From contig NZ_CP032157.1 of NCBI RefSeq assembly GCF_003555545.1, forward strand, positions 1,058,546 to 1,122,545: DNA of 64,000 bases, written 5' to 3'. The stretch comes from Paraflavitalea soli (GTDB lineage Bacteria > Bacteroidota > Bacteroidia > Chitinophagales > Chitinophagaceae). A model generated the notes under the pieces. That model did not search any database. It was not told the DNA's origin and saw nothing but the letters and a program-made list of their open reading frames with translations. The translations under genes and the position numbers were made by a program. Shown here in pieces: positions 36,209 through 44,898 of the stretch (position 1 is the first letter of the stretch; the number at the start of each line of letters is the position of its first letter).

Positions 36209-36290
36209 TGTCAGGCTGAGTCCCGCGGAGCGGGATAAACTCTGTCAAAGCCGTCTAAAGGGTGGGTCGCCCTTCAAGGACGGCTCACCC
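36209..36290. repeat. Composite intergenic repeat, copy 2
   Basis: 36209-36252 repeats the CCCGC/GCGGG unit of 26831-26874 with few changes. 36260-36290 repeats the hairpin GGGTGGGTCGCCCTT/AAGGaCGGCTCACCC with one substitution. The middle GTCGAAGGG part of copy 1 is absent. It lies just after the 3' end of the minus-strand gene at 36295. Confidence 0.8.
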
Positions 36291-36294
36291 TGAT

Positions 36295-38109
36295 CTAGTG
36301 GAGCTTCGTTGCCTCTATGCCTCGTTGCCCTTTCCCCTCAACCCACAAATAACTACAACAAGCTAAGAATACCAGCAGGAATATGACCGGTGGTACCTGT
36401 TTTTTTTCTACTTCTGTCGATGTTCCATTGGACGTCTTCGCCGGGGCGCTTACTGCGCCGTACCGGGTATTATTGATCATGGAAGCCGCCGCCTGTACCC
36501 CTGTCCAATCCTCCTTGCTATAAATATACAGCCGTAGACTGTCCTGTTGATGATGAATGGTTTGCCAGCCACTTGCTACAGGCCAGTAAGTGCCTGTCCA
36601 GCTATGGGGATGCCATGCTTTTTGTGACAGCATCACTTTGCCCGCTGCTGTTTCAATGGCAGGTACTCCTGCTGCAGTGGTGGCCAGGGTGAGTTGTACC
36701 GGGCTGCCTGCTGTGGGAAAGGCCGATAACTGCTCCCACCGGGAGCCCTGCGCATCACTGCGTGCGGCTTTGTGCAGCAGCAGTGACCAGAATTGTGCAT
36801 AGTCCTGTTTGTTGCCTGCCAATAGCCAGCTATACGTATTGTTGACGGTATTCAACACCAGCTTACCTGCTCCGGAAAGAATGGCGGCAGTTACCACCGC
36901 GCCCTGGTCATCCAGTACCAGTGGCTGCGCCAGCCGGTTGTTCTCAATGGAAAACCATTGGGCGGGCTGCAGGGGCGTGGTAGTGGTAAAGACTGCCGGC
37001 ATGGTCAATGGCCGGGCGGTGACGGGTGAACCAGGCTGCTTTTTTACCTGCAGGCCGCCGGTGAAAGTGGCCAGTGAGGCCGTGCTGTCGGTTTGCAGGA
37101 TCAGTCCCAATCCCTTTTGTATTTGTGCGCGGAGTACTGCTTTTTCTGATGCATTCAGTACAGCCAGGGCCTGGTCGTCTGCGATCACCACGTCCATTTT
37201 TTCCAGCAGGGGAGTAGAAAGGGTAGACAAAGTAAGCGCTTCCCTGTTGAGGAATTGCTGGCTGTATTTTCCTTTGGTGATCGTACTCCTGACTGACACC
37301 TGGTATTGATTTTCATACAGCCAGGTGCTGAGAAATTTATTGTCGAAGTCCGGTGAAGAGCTCAACAGCAATACCTGCAGGTGATGGGCAGGCAATATAT
37401 GTACCGGTATCTTTTGGGTAAGTGGCGTATTCCCTGCGTTGCTGGTTTCCAGTTCATACAGCGTGCTGCCCTGGTGGGCAGGCTTGCAACGCAACCGGAA
37501 TGATTGGGCAGTAGCCGCGGGGATGGTAGCTGAATCCAACCGGGCGCCTGCACCCGTCAGCACGATCCTGACCGCTTCCTTTGATGGATTGTTGTAGTTG
37601 CCCTGTACTTCCAGCCATTCGCCCTGGTGCAATTGCCGGGGCCATCCTGCTGCAGTAAATCCTGCGGGCTGTGCAGGTGCATGGTATTGAATACCGATGC
37701 CCATGTCGGTTAAGGCAGCTAATTCATCATCGGCCAATCCGTATCCTGCTACATGCAGCTGGTTGATCAACGGATGTTGCGCGAGGAAATACCGCAGGTC
37801 GGGTATCAGGCTAATACTGGGAGCTACCAGGCTGGCTGTGGTAGTGTATTGCGGCAAGTCTTTGTAGGCAACGAGGCTGTCTTTGTTATAGCCCGGTGTA
37901 AGTAATACAACAGTGTTTGCATTATTACCGGTCTTCGTCACGCTATAGGTAACAGGCAATGCCAGGCAGGCCAGTGCAGCCACGGCCAGCAGACTGGCTG
38001 TGAGGCGCAGGAACAGGTGGGCCTTCACTGGTCTTCTTATTTCTTTCCATACAAGAAATACCACCAGCAGCAGCGAGACCACTATGATGCCTGTAGCTTC
38101 TTTCATCAA
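36295..38109 (-). CDS. Membrane protein of the MoxR/BatA-type operon (function unknown)
   Basis: Two N-terminal TM helices (about residues 7-22 and 32-58) precede a 500-residue extracytoplasmic part with an alpha/beta region (DVVIADDQALAVLN, GLGLILQTDS) that resembles the glutamine-amidotransferase-like domain found in such clusters; a C-terminal TM helix follows (VIFLLVFLACCSYLWVEG). The start overlaps the upstream stop by 4 nt. The last codons (GQRGIEATKLH) are written by an 8-bp repeat CGTTGCCT/CTATGCCT/CGTTGCCC (36307-36330), so the natural C-terminus may have been replaced. Role inferred only from the operon. Confidence 0.75.
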   Translation of the reverse strand: MMKEATGIIVVSLLLVVFLVWKEIRRPVKAHLFLRLTASLLAVAALACLALPVTYSVTKTGNNANTVVLLTPGYNKDSLVAYKDLPQYTTTASLVAPSISLIPDLRYFLAQHPLINQLHVAGYGLADDELAALTDMGIGIQYHAPAQPAGFTAAGWPRQLHQGEWLEVQGNYNNPSKEAVRIVLTGAGARLDSATIPAATAQSFRLRCKPAHQGSTLYELETSNAGNTPLTQKIPVHILPAHHLQVLLLSSSPDFDNKFLSTWLYENQYQVSVRSTITKGKYSQQFLNREALTLSTLSTPLLEKMDVVIADDQALAVLNASEKAVLRAQIQKGLGLILQTDSTASLATFTGGLQVKKQPGSPVTARPLTMPAVFTTTTPLQPAQWFSIENNRLAQPLVLDDQGAVVTAAILSGAGKLVLNTVNNTYSWLLAGNKQDYAQFWSLLLHKAARSDAQGSRWEQLSAFPTAGSPVQLTLATTAAGVPAIETAAGKVMLSQKAWHPHSWTGTYWPVASGWQTIHHQQDSLRLYIYSKEDWTGVQAAASMINNTRYGAVSAPAKTSNGTSTEVEKKQVPPVIFLLVFLACCSYLWVEGKGQRGIEATKLH

Positions 38110-40253
38110 TGACTGCTTCCGTTTAAGTTATTAAAATAATAGTCTGCCAGTTCATTACCGGCTGCTGTTCCGCCTGGCTGGGGCAATAGCCCTCCCGCTT
38201 TCATCATTTTTTGTACAGCAGCCTGCACTTTCACAATGACGGCTTTGTTTATTTTTCCGGGCTCCTGCGTTAGCTGCCGGATCGCATTGAGGGCTGGCAG
38301 GTAATCTACCGGTGCGTGAACCGCTTTTTCACTGATCTTTTTTTCTGCAGCCAGCAGGGCAGGCATTTGTGCCGGTGTCACTACCGGCGCCTGTTTTAAT
38401 TGTTCCAATACCGCCATGGCCTGTTGCAGGATGGTCTCTGCACTATTATCAGCAGCGTTATTTTTTTGATGGAGTGGGGTGCCTATTTTATCCAGCTCAC
38501 CCGTCAGTCTTTTTTCAGGACGCAGCGGCGGCATTTTGACTGAGGTCTTGCTTACGTAGGCCCTTGATTTTTGCTGCATGTCTTTCAGCAGGCGCAAGGC
38601 CTTATAAGCAAAGGGCAATGCCTCCCGGGGGTAATAGGTCCGGAGCTTTAATTCACTGCTCCACATTTCGGTGAGGATGGCTTTCAGTTGTGCCTTTTGT
38701 GCCGGCTCCAGGTAAGTAGCATCCTCTGCATTGTCATGCTTGTGCGCGTACTGGTCCTCAAGCGCTTTGATATCTCCGAATGCGATCTCTTTTTCTTCCC
38801 CATGTTCACCACTGCCGTGATCATGTCCGTCATCAGGGCTATGGCCGCCGCTTTCCCATTCTTCGCCCACAAATTTTCCATAGCGCAGCCGTAGCAGTTT
38901 CTGATCATCGCCCAATACATTGCTGCGGAGGTGGAAGGTGTCGATGGGAATGGTAGCTTGTTGCTGCAATAGTTTCTCAATGTCAATGATGATCTGCCGC
39001 TGACTGCGGAAATATTCAGGCACCTGGTTGATGCCCGATTCCATGCCCGACAGGCTCAGCAGTTCAGCTGTATCTGGCAGGGATACAAAATACATATCCG
39101 AGCGGCTTTCCTGTCCGCGGTTATCCACCGCCTTTACATAAAAATACAATTCATCACCGGCATGCATGCCAAGGGCCGGCAGGTCGAGTATTTTAGTCAG
39201 GGCCATTTGCCGGCGGCCATCGAAGCTGACGGGGAAGGATAATTGTTGTTCCTTAAAACTTACACTTTCTCCTTTGCCACTGGCCCTGGTCGCTACTATG
39301 CCAGCGTTTTTGATGCCATAATCATCTGTCAGCTGCAGTGAAAGCCGGGTGAGTGGTTCACGTCCTGGTTCTATGCGGCTGTATTGTTGTGGTGTAATGA
39401 TGTTGATAGTGACCGGCAGGTCGGGGATCACTTCCAGTGTGTATAACTGAGAGGCTTGTCCGGCCAGGCTTACCTGGTAAAAACCCGCTTCCCGGATATC
39501 CCTTTGCAGGCGCCAGGTGGTGCTGTCGGCAGCAGCGGGTGACAGTTGCAAAGTATCTTTGCTATTGAGTACCAGGCTCAGCTGAGCCACTTTTTGATTG
39601 GTATGTATTTCCCACTGCACTTTGCTGCCTTCTTCCACCTTCAGCGAAAACTGTTGTTGTTGCCTTGCCGGGTTATTGGTATAAGCGGGTGGAGTAACCT
39701 GTATTTGAAACGAAGCAATGCCCGGCAGGATATGCTCTTTTACGATAGGAACTGCAGGTAAGGCGCTGTCGTTGCTATGATCCCTGTTGTCCCGTAATAA
39801 AAAAGAGAGCAGGGCGATCAACACACAGCCTGCCACAGCGCTGCCCAGCAGGATCAATGCTTTTCTTAATGACTGCCGCATGGCTGGTGGCTCGGGGATG
39901 GTAACCAGCACCGGTGCTATTTTTTGTACCTGCATTTGCTGCAGCAGGCTCAGCGATTGTTCCGGGATCAGCAGTAATTGTGTACTTTCTTCTAGTTGGG
40001 GATACGAACGATTTAAGAAGCTGGAAATAGCGGCCGGTGTGAGCGGGCGGGGTCGTTTGATCCAAAGCGTGACAGCAATAGTTGCCACGAATAACATGAT
40101 CACGGCCCACAGCGGCAGCCCCACCAGGTAGTGCCCAATGGCTGCTGTCAACAGCGCCAGCGCTACAGCATGTAGTACAGTGGCCAGCAGGTTATTCCTG
40201 CTCCATTTGCCACTGAGGCTTTGAATGATATGTAAGCTGTTTTGCTCAGGCAT
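38106..40253 (-). CDS. DUF4175-like membrane protein
   Basis: Three N-terminal hydrophobic segments (about residues 22-60 and 130-150) anchor a large periplasmic part with an Ig-like region (ITPPAYTNNPARQQQ, LTDDYGIKNAGIV, FYVKAVDNRGQESRS), then a helical C-terminal half with a His/Asp/Glu-rich patch (HSPDDGHDHGSGEHGEE). This architecture fits DUF4175. It overlaps the preceding BatA-like gene by 8 nt and the following gene by 4 nt, so the three are translationally coupled. Function in this operon type is unknown; cell-envelope maintenance or stress tolerance is usually suggested. Confidence 0.8.
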   Translation of the reverse strand: MPEQNSLHIIQSLSGKWSRNNLLATVLHAVALALLTAAIGHYLVGLPLWAVIMLFVATIAVTLWIKRPRPLTPAAISSFLNRSYPQLEESTQLLLIPEQSLSLLQQMQVQKIAPVLVTIPEPPAMRQSLRKALILLGSAVAGCVLIALLSFLLRDNRDHSNDSALPAVPIVKEHILPGIASFQIQVTPPAYTNNPARQQQQFSLKVEEGSKVQWEIHTNQKVAQLSLVLNSKDTLQLSPAAADSTTWRLQRDIREAGFYQVSLAGQASQLYTLEVIPDLPVTINIITPQQYSRIEPGREPLTRLSLQLTDDYGIKNAGIVATRASGKGESVSFKEQQLSFPVSFDGRRQMALTKILDLPALGMHAGDELYFYVKAVDNRGQESRSDMYFVSLPDTAELLSLSGMESGINQVPEYFRSQRQIIIDIEKLLQQQATIPIDTFHLRSNVLGDDQKLLRLRYGKFVGEEWESGGHSPDDGHDHGSGEHGEEKEIAFGDIKALEDQYAHKHDNAEDATYLEPAQKAQLKAILTEMWSSELKLRTYYPREALPFAYKALRLLKDMQQKSRAYVSKTSVKMPPLRPEKRLTGELDKIGTPLHQKNNAADNSAETILQQAMAVLEQLKQAPVVTPAQMPALLAAEKKISEKAVHAPVDYLPALNAIRQLTQEPGKINKAVIVKVQAAVQKMMKAGGLLPQPGGTAAGNELADYYFNNLNGSSH

Positions 40254-41778
40254 CCTGCTTGATTTGTTGTTGCCGGTGCGTCAATAACCGTTCTGCTGCA
40301 AATAGTATAAAGGCGGCGATCCATATAATGAAAGACAAGTCTTTCGCACTGTCTTTTAACAATGAGTCTGCTCCTTGTTCCTGCCTATCAGCGAGATCGA
40401 CTGCCGATTGCTCCCGTCCATCGACGGGACCGATTGCCGTCTCCCGACTGCCGATTGCCGATTGTTGCTCATCAATTATCCTCAGATCCACCGCATCCGG
40501 AATCACCGGCGCCGCAAGTACCAGTGGCAGCAAGGTTTGTACAAAATCGCCTTCCCATACCATATCACTCCAGGCAGGATTAAAGCGGCTTTTAAAATGA
40601 TACACCCGCCTGCCTTCCGCTGCTGTCATCGTGAGCAAGGGTTGTCCATTGGCAAGTGTCCAGAGGGGAGTACCCTTTGCCGCGCCGCCGGTAAACCTGT
40701 ACACTTTGTGTTGCAGGCCCTCGCCTGTGATGAGGTTGCCTTCCTGTGCCCAGGAGGCGCCGGCAATGGCATCACCTGTATCATATTGAAACAAGGTTCC
40801 TTTCGGGGCAATATAAGATAAGAGGTTATCCGTAGTTGAAGACTTCGACAGGTTCAGTCCGACATGCTGTTGCTCATCCAGGTTGAAGACAATGTTTTGT
40901 GCTGTGGCGGGCGCCTGACCAGCTGATAACAGCGTGGTGGTAATGCGCCTGCCGGTGAATTGTGCAATGGCTTGCAGGGCTGCTTTTACATATTGTGCAT
41001 CGGCCATGTTTTTTCCAGGGTAAATGCCAATGCGAATGATGGAAGTATCTATATCGCCGGTGAGTGCTGCCCCTGTCATACTTTCCCTATAGTAGTTGCC
41101 TGCGGGCGTACTTACCCATTCTATATGCCTGATCTTTCCATTGGGCGTTACCCATTGCAGGGCAGGGGAGCGATACATACTATCACCCGTTGCAAAACTA
41201 TTCCAATGAATGGCCAGTTGAGTATGCGGTCTGTCACCCTGGTAAGCGGATAAGCGGTTATCAGTAAATACATGCACCGGAAATGCCTTGGGTAGTTGTA
41301 CATCCAACACTTTTAATAAAGACCAGGGTGGGAGCAGCGTGCTTTTATCAGGAGTACTGGTAGAATACTGCAGCGTATCCTGTAACTGCAGTTTTTCAAA
41401 CCCTGTACCCAGGTCATGCAGTTCCAGGCCGGCTGCCAATAAAGAATCTATCCGTGGGCCATAATGCGCGTGGGCTGTTGCCAATTGCCGGGCGGGGACC
41501 AATATCCAGCCTGCTTGTTTATTGGCCGTTGGGGTGTTGTTCCACACTGGCCTGGCCAGTAAAAAGGCGAGCAACAGCAGTAAAAAGCAGCGCAGCAGGA
41601 ATAAAGGCCAGTTGGTAATGCGCAGGCTGCTCGCGCGCCGGCGTGCGCTGGTGGCCAGTAAGGCAATACTGCCCACACGCAGGGTTTTACCCGTGCGCAC
41701 ATTCCACAGGTGTACCAGCACCGGTATGATCACCGCTGCTGCCGCTACTAATGCTATGGGATTTAATAACTGTAACAA
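40246..41778 (-). CDS. BatA-domain membrane protein
   Basis: TTG start (LLQLLNPIALV), consistent with the normal start of BatA-type proteins. The BatA domain is residues 1-85 (two TM helices with TGKTLRVGSIALLATSARRRASS between). A von-Willebrand-like or periplasmic region follows, then a C-terminal TM helix (FIIWIAAFILFAAERLL). Between them, residues about 437-470 are low complexity (QQSAIGSRETAIG, REQSAVDLADRQEQ) and are encoded by a heptamer repeat, GACTGCC, GATTGCC, GATTGTT (40446-40466), plus a related stretch at 40400-40416. A dispersed-repeat core CTTCGACAGGTTCAG also lies inside the gene near 40842. Confidence 0.82.
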   Translation of the reverse strand: MLQLLNPIALVAAAAVIIPVLVHLWNVRTGKTLRVGSIALLATSARRRASSLRITNWPLFLLRCFLLLLLAFLLARPVWNNTPTANKQAGWILVPARQLATAHAHYGPRIDSLLAAGLELHDLGTGFEKLQLQDTLQYSTSTPDKSTLLPPWSLLKVLDVQLPKAFPVHVFTDNRLSAYQGDRPHTQLAIHWNSFATGDSMYRSPALQWVTPNGKIRHIEWVSTPAGNYYRESMTGAALTGDIDTSIIRIGIYPGKNMADAQYVKAALQAIAQFTGRRITTTLLSAGQAPATAQNIVFNLDEQQHVGLNLSKSSTTDNLLSYIAPKGTLFQYDTGDAIAGASWAQEGNLITGEGLQHKVYRFTGGAAKGTPLWTLANGQPLLTMTAAEGRRVYHFKSRFNPAWSDMVWEGDFVQTLLPLVLAAPVIPDAVDLRIIDEQQSAIGSRETAIGPVDGREQSAVDLADRQEQGADSLLKDSAKDLSFIIWIAAFILFAAERLLTHRQQQIKQDA

Positions 41779-41875
41779 AATGTATATGCTGATCCTTTAT
41801 GCTATATACTAAATTCTATAGGCTTTTCTCTGCAATGTTGTTTTGTTTTCTCAACCAGTACAAATCGCGGCAGCC

Positions 41876-41910
41876 ATTCTGTATCCTGTATTCTATATTC
41901 TGTATTCTAC
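41876..41910. repeat. Degenerate heptamer repeat, ATTCTGT type
   Basis: ATTCTGT, ATCCTGT, ATTCTAT, ATTCTGT, ATTCTAC in strict 7-bp register. The last unit contains the stop codon (41907-41909) of the minus-strand DUF58 gene. Confidence 0.85.
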
Positions 41911-42776
41911 TTCCTTGCCTGCAAAAAAGCCCTCAATGCCTCATCTACCGGTTCATCTGTCACCATAAGCCGGTAGTCGATATTACGTCCCAGTAATGCT
42001 TTTCGGGTATTGGTTAAATGGTCTGTCAGTTTTTGGGTATAGCCTTGTTTGATGGCGTCCGTATCTACCTGGATAGTTGCCCCCGTTTCCAGGTCTTCCA
42101 GTGTAGTGAACCCTTCATAGCTCAGCTCCATTTCATTGCGCGCCATCAGGTGCAGTACAATGATCTCATGGCGCAGGGCGCCCAGCAGGTCCAGCAGTTC
42201 ATATATCTCTTCCCCCTGCTGGTACATATCGGTAATGAAAACGAGCAGTTCTCTTTTTCTGCCGCCTGCATAAATGTCTTTGTAATGGATTGGTTCAGTA
42301 AACCTGCCTTTGGGCCCGGCTTGTTCCAGTTGGTAAAAAAGCCGGTTGAGGTGTTGCGTACCCTGGCGGGCTGCCAGGGAGAAAATGCCGTCTTCGCGCA
42401 TTACATACAGGCCCACCGCATCGCCCTGCATATGCGCCAGGTAAGCGAGGCTGGCAGCGAGGTAGCGGGCATATTCCATTTTTGTCCAGTCGCCGTCGCG
42501 GTGGTCCATGGAAGCGCTGGCATCTACCAGCAGGCGTACGCTGATATTTGTTTCTGATTCCGATTCGCGGATATAGTAACGGTCGCTGCGTGCATACATC
42601 TTCCAGTCCATCCAGCGCAGGTCATCGCCCGGCATATAACTCCGGTACTGACTGAACTCCATACCACTGCCTTTGATGGAGCTTTTGTTGGCGCCCGTCA
42701 TAAAGCCATCGATGGTGGTTTTGGCCGCCAGGGATAGATTTCTCAGTGACAATAATATAGCTGGATCTAATGACAC
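41907..42776 (-). CDS. DUF58 protein of the MoxR operon (vWA-like)
   Basis: GTG start at 42776. The DUF58 signature is clear (FSQYRSYMPGDDLRWMDWKMYARSD, residues 41-65) and is followed by a von Willebrand A-type domain with the metal-site motif DASAS (85-89). These proteins are client or adaptor subunits for the MoxR AAA+ ATPase encoded upstream. The start codon lies in a dispersed repeat (ATTACACGG type) and the stop codon in a heptamer repeat, so both ends of this gene touch repeats. The length of 289 aa is complete. Confidence 0.9.
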   Translation of the reverse strand: MSLDPAILLSLRNLSLAAKTTIDGFMTGANKSSIKGSGMEFSQYRSYMPGDDLRWMDWKMYARSDRYYIRESESETNISVRLLVDASASMDHRDGDWTKMEYARYLAASLAYLAHMQGDAVGLYVMREDGIFSLAARQGTQHLNRLFYQLEQAGPKGRFTEPIHYKDIYAGGRKRELLVFITDMYQQGEEIYELLDLLGALRHEIIVLHLMARNEMELSYEGFTTLEDLETGATIQVDTDAIKQGYTQKLTDHLTNTRKALLGRNIDYRLMVTDEPVDEALRAFLQARK

Positions 42777-42886
42777 GAATTACACGGATTAATATGAACT
42801 GTACGAATTACAGGAATCACCTGCATAGAATTTTCGACTCCAAACTACCGCGCCAACGCTTCTGTATCCTGGATTCTGTATTCTTT
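42775..42886. repeat. ATTACACGGATT-type segment and heptamer repeat between DUF58 and MoxR genes
   Basis: 42775-42815 contains CGAATTACACGGATT and a second CGAATTACAGGAAT, related to the element at 32919-33005. 42859-42886 reads CTTCTGT, ATCCTGG, ATTCTGT, ATTCTTT in 7-bp register and ends 1 nt before the MoxR stop codon. Confidence 0.75.
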
Positions 42887-42887
42887 C

Positions 42888-43889
42888 TTACAACGCTTTC
42901 GGACGTTCAATTACTTTCAACAGTGTTGCCGTGACCATATCCGAGGTCACATTTTCTGCATCGGCTTTAAAATTCATCAGTATCCGGTGCCGCAGTACGG
43001 GGAATGCCATCGTTTGAATATCGGCTTCCGTTACCGCATAGCGGCCATGCAGTAGGGCCCTGGCTTTGGCGGTGAGCAGCAGTGCTTGTCCGGCCCGCGG
43101 TCCCGCTCCCCAGCGTACCCATTCTTTTACATAATCGGCCGTAGTGGTATCAGGCCGGGTAGCCCGCACCAGTTTACCTGCCCAGGCAGTAAGGTCATCA
43201 TTGATGCTTACTTCTCTTACCAATGCCTGCAGCTGCACGATCTCTTCGCCGCTTACGATGGCTTCTACTTTATTCTTGCGGGTGCCGGTGGTATTGCTCA
43301 GTATTTGTATTTCTTCCTGTTCTGAAGGGTAGCCGATCTTTACGTACAGTAAGAACCGGTCCAGTTGTGCTTCGGGCAGCGGGTAAGTACCTGCCTGCTC
43401 TATAGGGTTTTGGGTGGCCAGTATAAAGAAAGGACGATCGAGGTGATAAGTTTTGCCGGCGTAGGTCACTTCAAATTCCTGCATGGCTTCCAGCAGGGCC
43501 GACTGTGTTTTGGGCGGGGTGCGGTTGATCTCATCTGCCAGCAGGATATTGGCAAAGATGGGGCCTTTGGTAAAGGTGAATAGCCGCTTGCCCGTCACCA
43601 GGTCTTCTTCCAGGATCTCCGTACCGATGATATCCGAAGGCATCAGATCGGGGGTAAATTGAATGCGGCGGAAACTCAGGTGCAGTGCCTGCGACATGGT
43701 GCGTACCATCAGTGTTTTGGCCAGGCCCGGTACGCCTTCCAGCAGGCAGTGACCACCCGCCAGTAATGCTACCAGTATTTCTTCCAGTACTTCGTCCTGT
43801 CCAACTATTACTTTCTGAATTTCTTTTTTCAGCAGGGATACCTTTTTCAGCAGATCCTCGACTGTTGTTTCTGTTAATACCAACGTCAA
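42888..43889 (-). CDS. MoxR-family AAA+ ATPase
   Basis: TTG start; an in-frame stop lies five codons upstream and the next internal ATG would remove the P-loop. Walker A is GVPGLAKT (residues 52-59), Walker B LLADEINR with Asp119-Glu120, and the sensor region contains LATQNPIEQAGTYPLPEAQLDRF. MoxR ATPases act as chaperones that remodel or insert metal into vWA-domain partners; here the likely partners are the DUF58 and BatA-like proteins encoded downstream. The gene is divergent from a DUF4159 gene. Confidence 0.95.
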   Translation of the reverse strand: MTLVLTETTVEDLLKKVSLLKKEIQKVIVGQDEVLEEILVALLAGGHCLLEGVPGLAKTLMVRTMSQALHLSFRRIQFTPDLMPSDIIGTEILEEDLVTGKRLFTFTKGPIFANILLADEINRTPPKTQSALLEAMQEFEVTYAGKTYHLDRPFFILATQNPIEQAGTYPLPEAQLDRFLLYVKIGYPSEQEEIQILSNTTGTRKNKVEAIVSGEEIVQLQALVREVSINDDLTAWAGKLVRATRPDTTTADYVKEWVRWGAGPRAGQALLLTAKARALLHGRYAVTEADIQTMAFPVLRHRILMNFKADAENVTSDMVTATLLKVIERPKAL

Positions 43890-44111
43890 TAGTAGTTTTG
43901 GTTATAATTAATGTCAATGGAAAGCAATAGCCGCTACAATCGTTTTAATGGTATGATGAGATTTTTTCTCCGGTAGCGACGGAAGTTCGGGCATTTTGAC
44001 GTCATATCCTTTCATTTTCTTTTGCCCGCTGTGAAAAAATCAACATTTTAATATCAATTTCATTTCATTTACTTTGCGAGACCTGACAGGTCTTTGTTTT
44101 CAATCAGCATT

Positions 44112-44738
44112 ATGAACCAGGGCAATAAATTCACCTTCTCCCGATTAAGCTATCGTTCCGGCGACTGGGATACCGACCAGCGCATGCCTTCAAATTTATT
44201 GAACTCACTGGTGGAGTACACTACCATTCCTGTAAATCCGCAGGAGCGGATCATAGAACTGGGCAGCGAGGATCTCTTTACCGCCCCCTTCTGTTACCTC
44301 AGCGGCCACAAACTGGTGCAATTCGATGGGAGGGAACAGGCCAATTTTAAAAAGTATGTACAGAACGGTGGCTTTGTATTTGTCGACGACTGCAACCACG
44401 ATATTGATGGCTTGTTTGCCAAATCCTTCGAGAACCAGATGGCCACTACCTTCGGTCCCCAGGCCTTGAAAAAGATACCCAATACACACGAGTTATACCG
44501 CTCTTTCTTCACGTTTGAAAAAGGCCCGCCGCCTACCTCCTTCGAACTGAATGGCTGGGGCGATGACCTCATCCACGACTACCTCAAAGCCGTTGAGATC
44601 AATGGCCGTATTGCCGTGCTGTACAGCAACAAGGATTATGGCTGTGAATGGGATTACGACTTCCGCAACAAACGCTTCATGGCCGAAGACAATACCAAAT
44701 TTGGCCTCAATATCATCTTCTACGCTATGCAGGCTTGA
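44112..44738 (+). CDS. DUF4159 protein
   Basis: ATG at 44112 (MNQGNKF) is chosen over the in-frame ATG at 44094. Motifs YRSGDWDTDQRMPSNLL, LFTAPFCYLSGH and a GGFVFVDDC-type strand (residues 87-96) fit DUF4159, a small domain related to glutamine-amidotransferase-like folds. DUF4159 genes regularly accompany MoxR/DUF58/BatA clusters; this one sits divergently from that operon with a 220-nt gap. No signal peptide is visible. Function unknown. Confidence 0.85.
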   Translation: MNQGNKFTFSRLSYRSGDWDTDQRMPSNLLNSLVEYTTIPVNPQERIIELGSEDLFTAPFCYLSGHKLVQFDGREQANFKKYVQNGGFVFVDDCNHDIDGLFAKSFENQMATTFGPQALKKIPNTHELYRSFFTFEKGPPPTSFELNGWGDDLIHDYLKAVEINGRIAVLYSNKDYGCEWDYDFRNKRFMAEDNTKFGLNIIFYAMQA

Positions 44739-44898
44739 GTTAAATTTTCTAAAAGCAATTGATTTCCAATTTGTTACTGGCGTGTGAGCCAATTCCTGGG
44801 ATTGGCGGATGTGGATAATCAGCTACCTGTTGCCTAATTTATTTAGTATTTTATGTGTATCTTAGCTAAATAAGTTAACATTCATTAGTAGCTTTCAC

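Noticed and set aside
31208-42886. Heptamer arrays considered as CRISPR
   Set aside because: The units are 7-8 bp, contiguous and degenerate, with no spacers and no cas genes.
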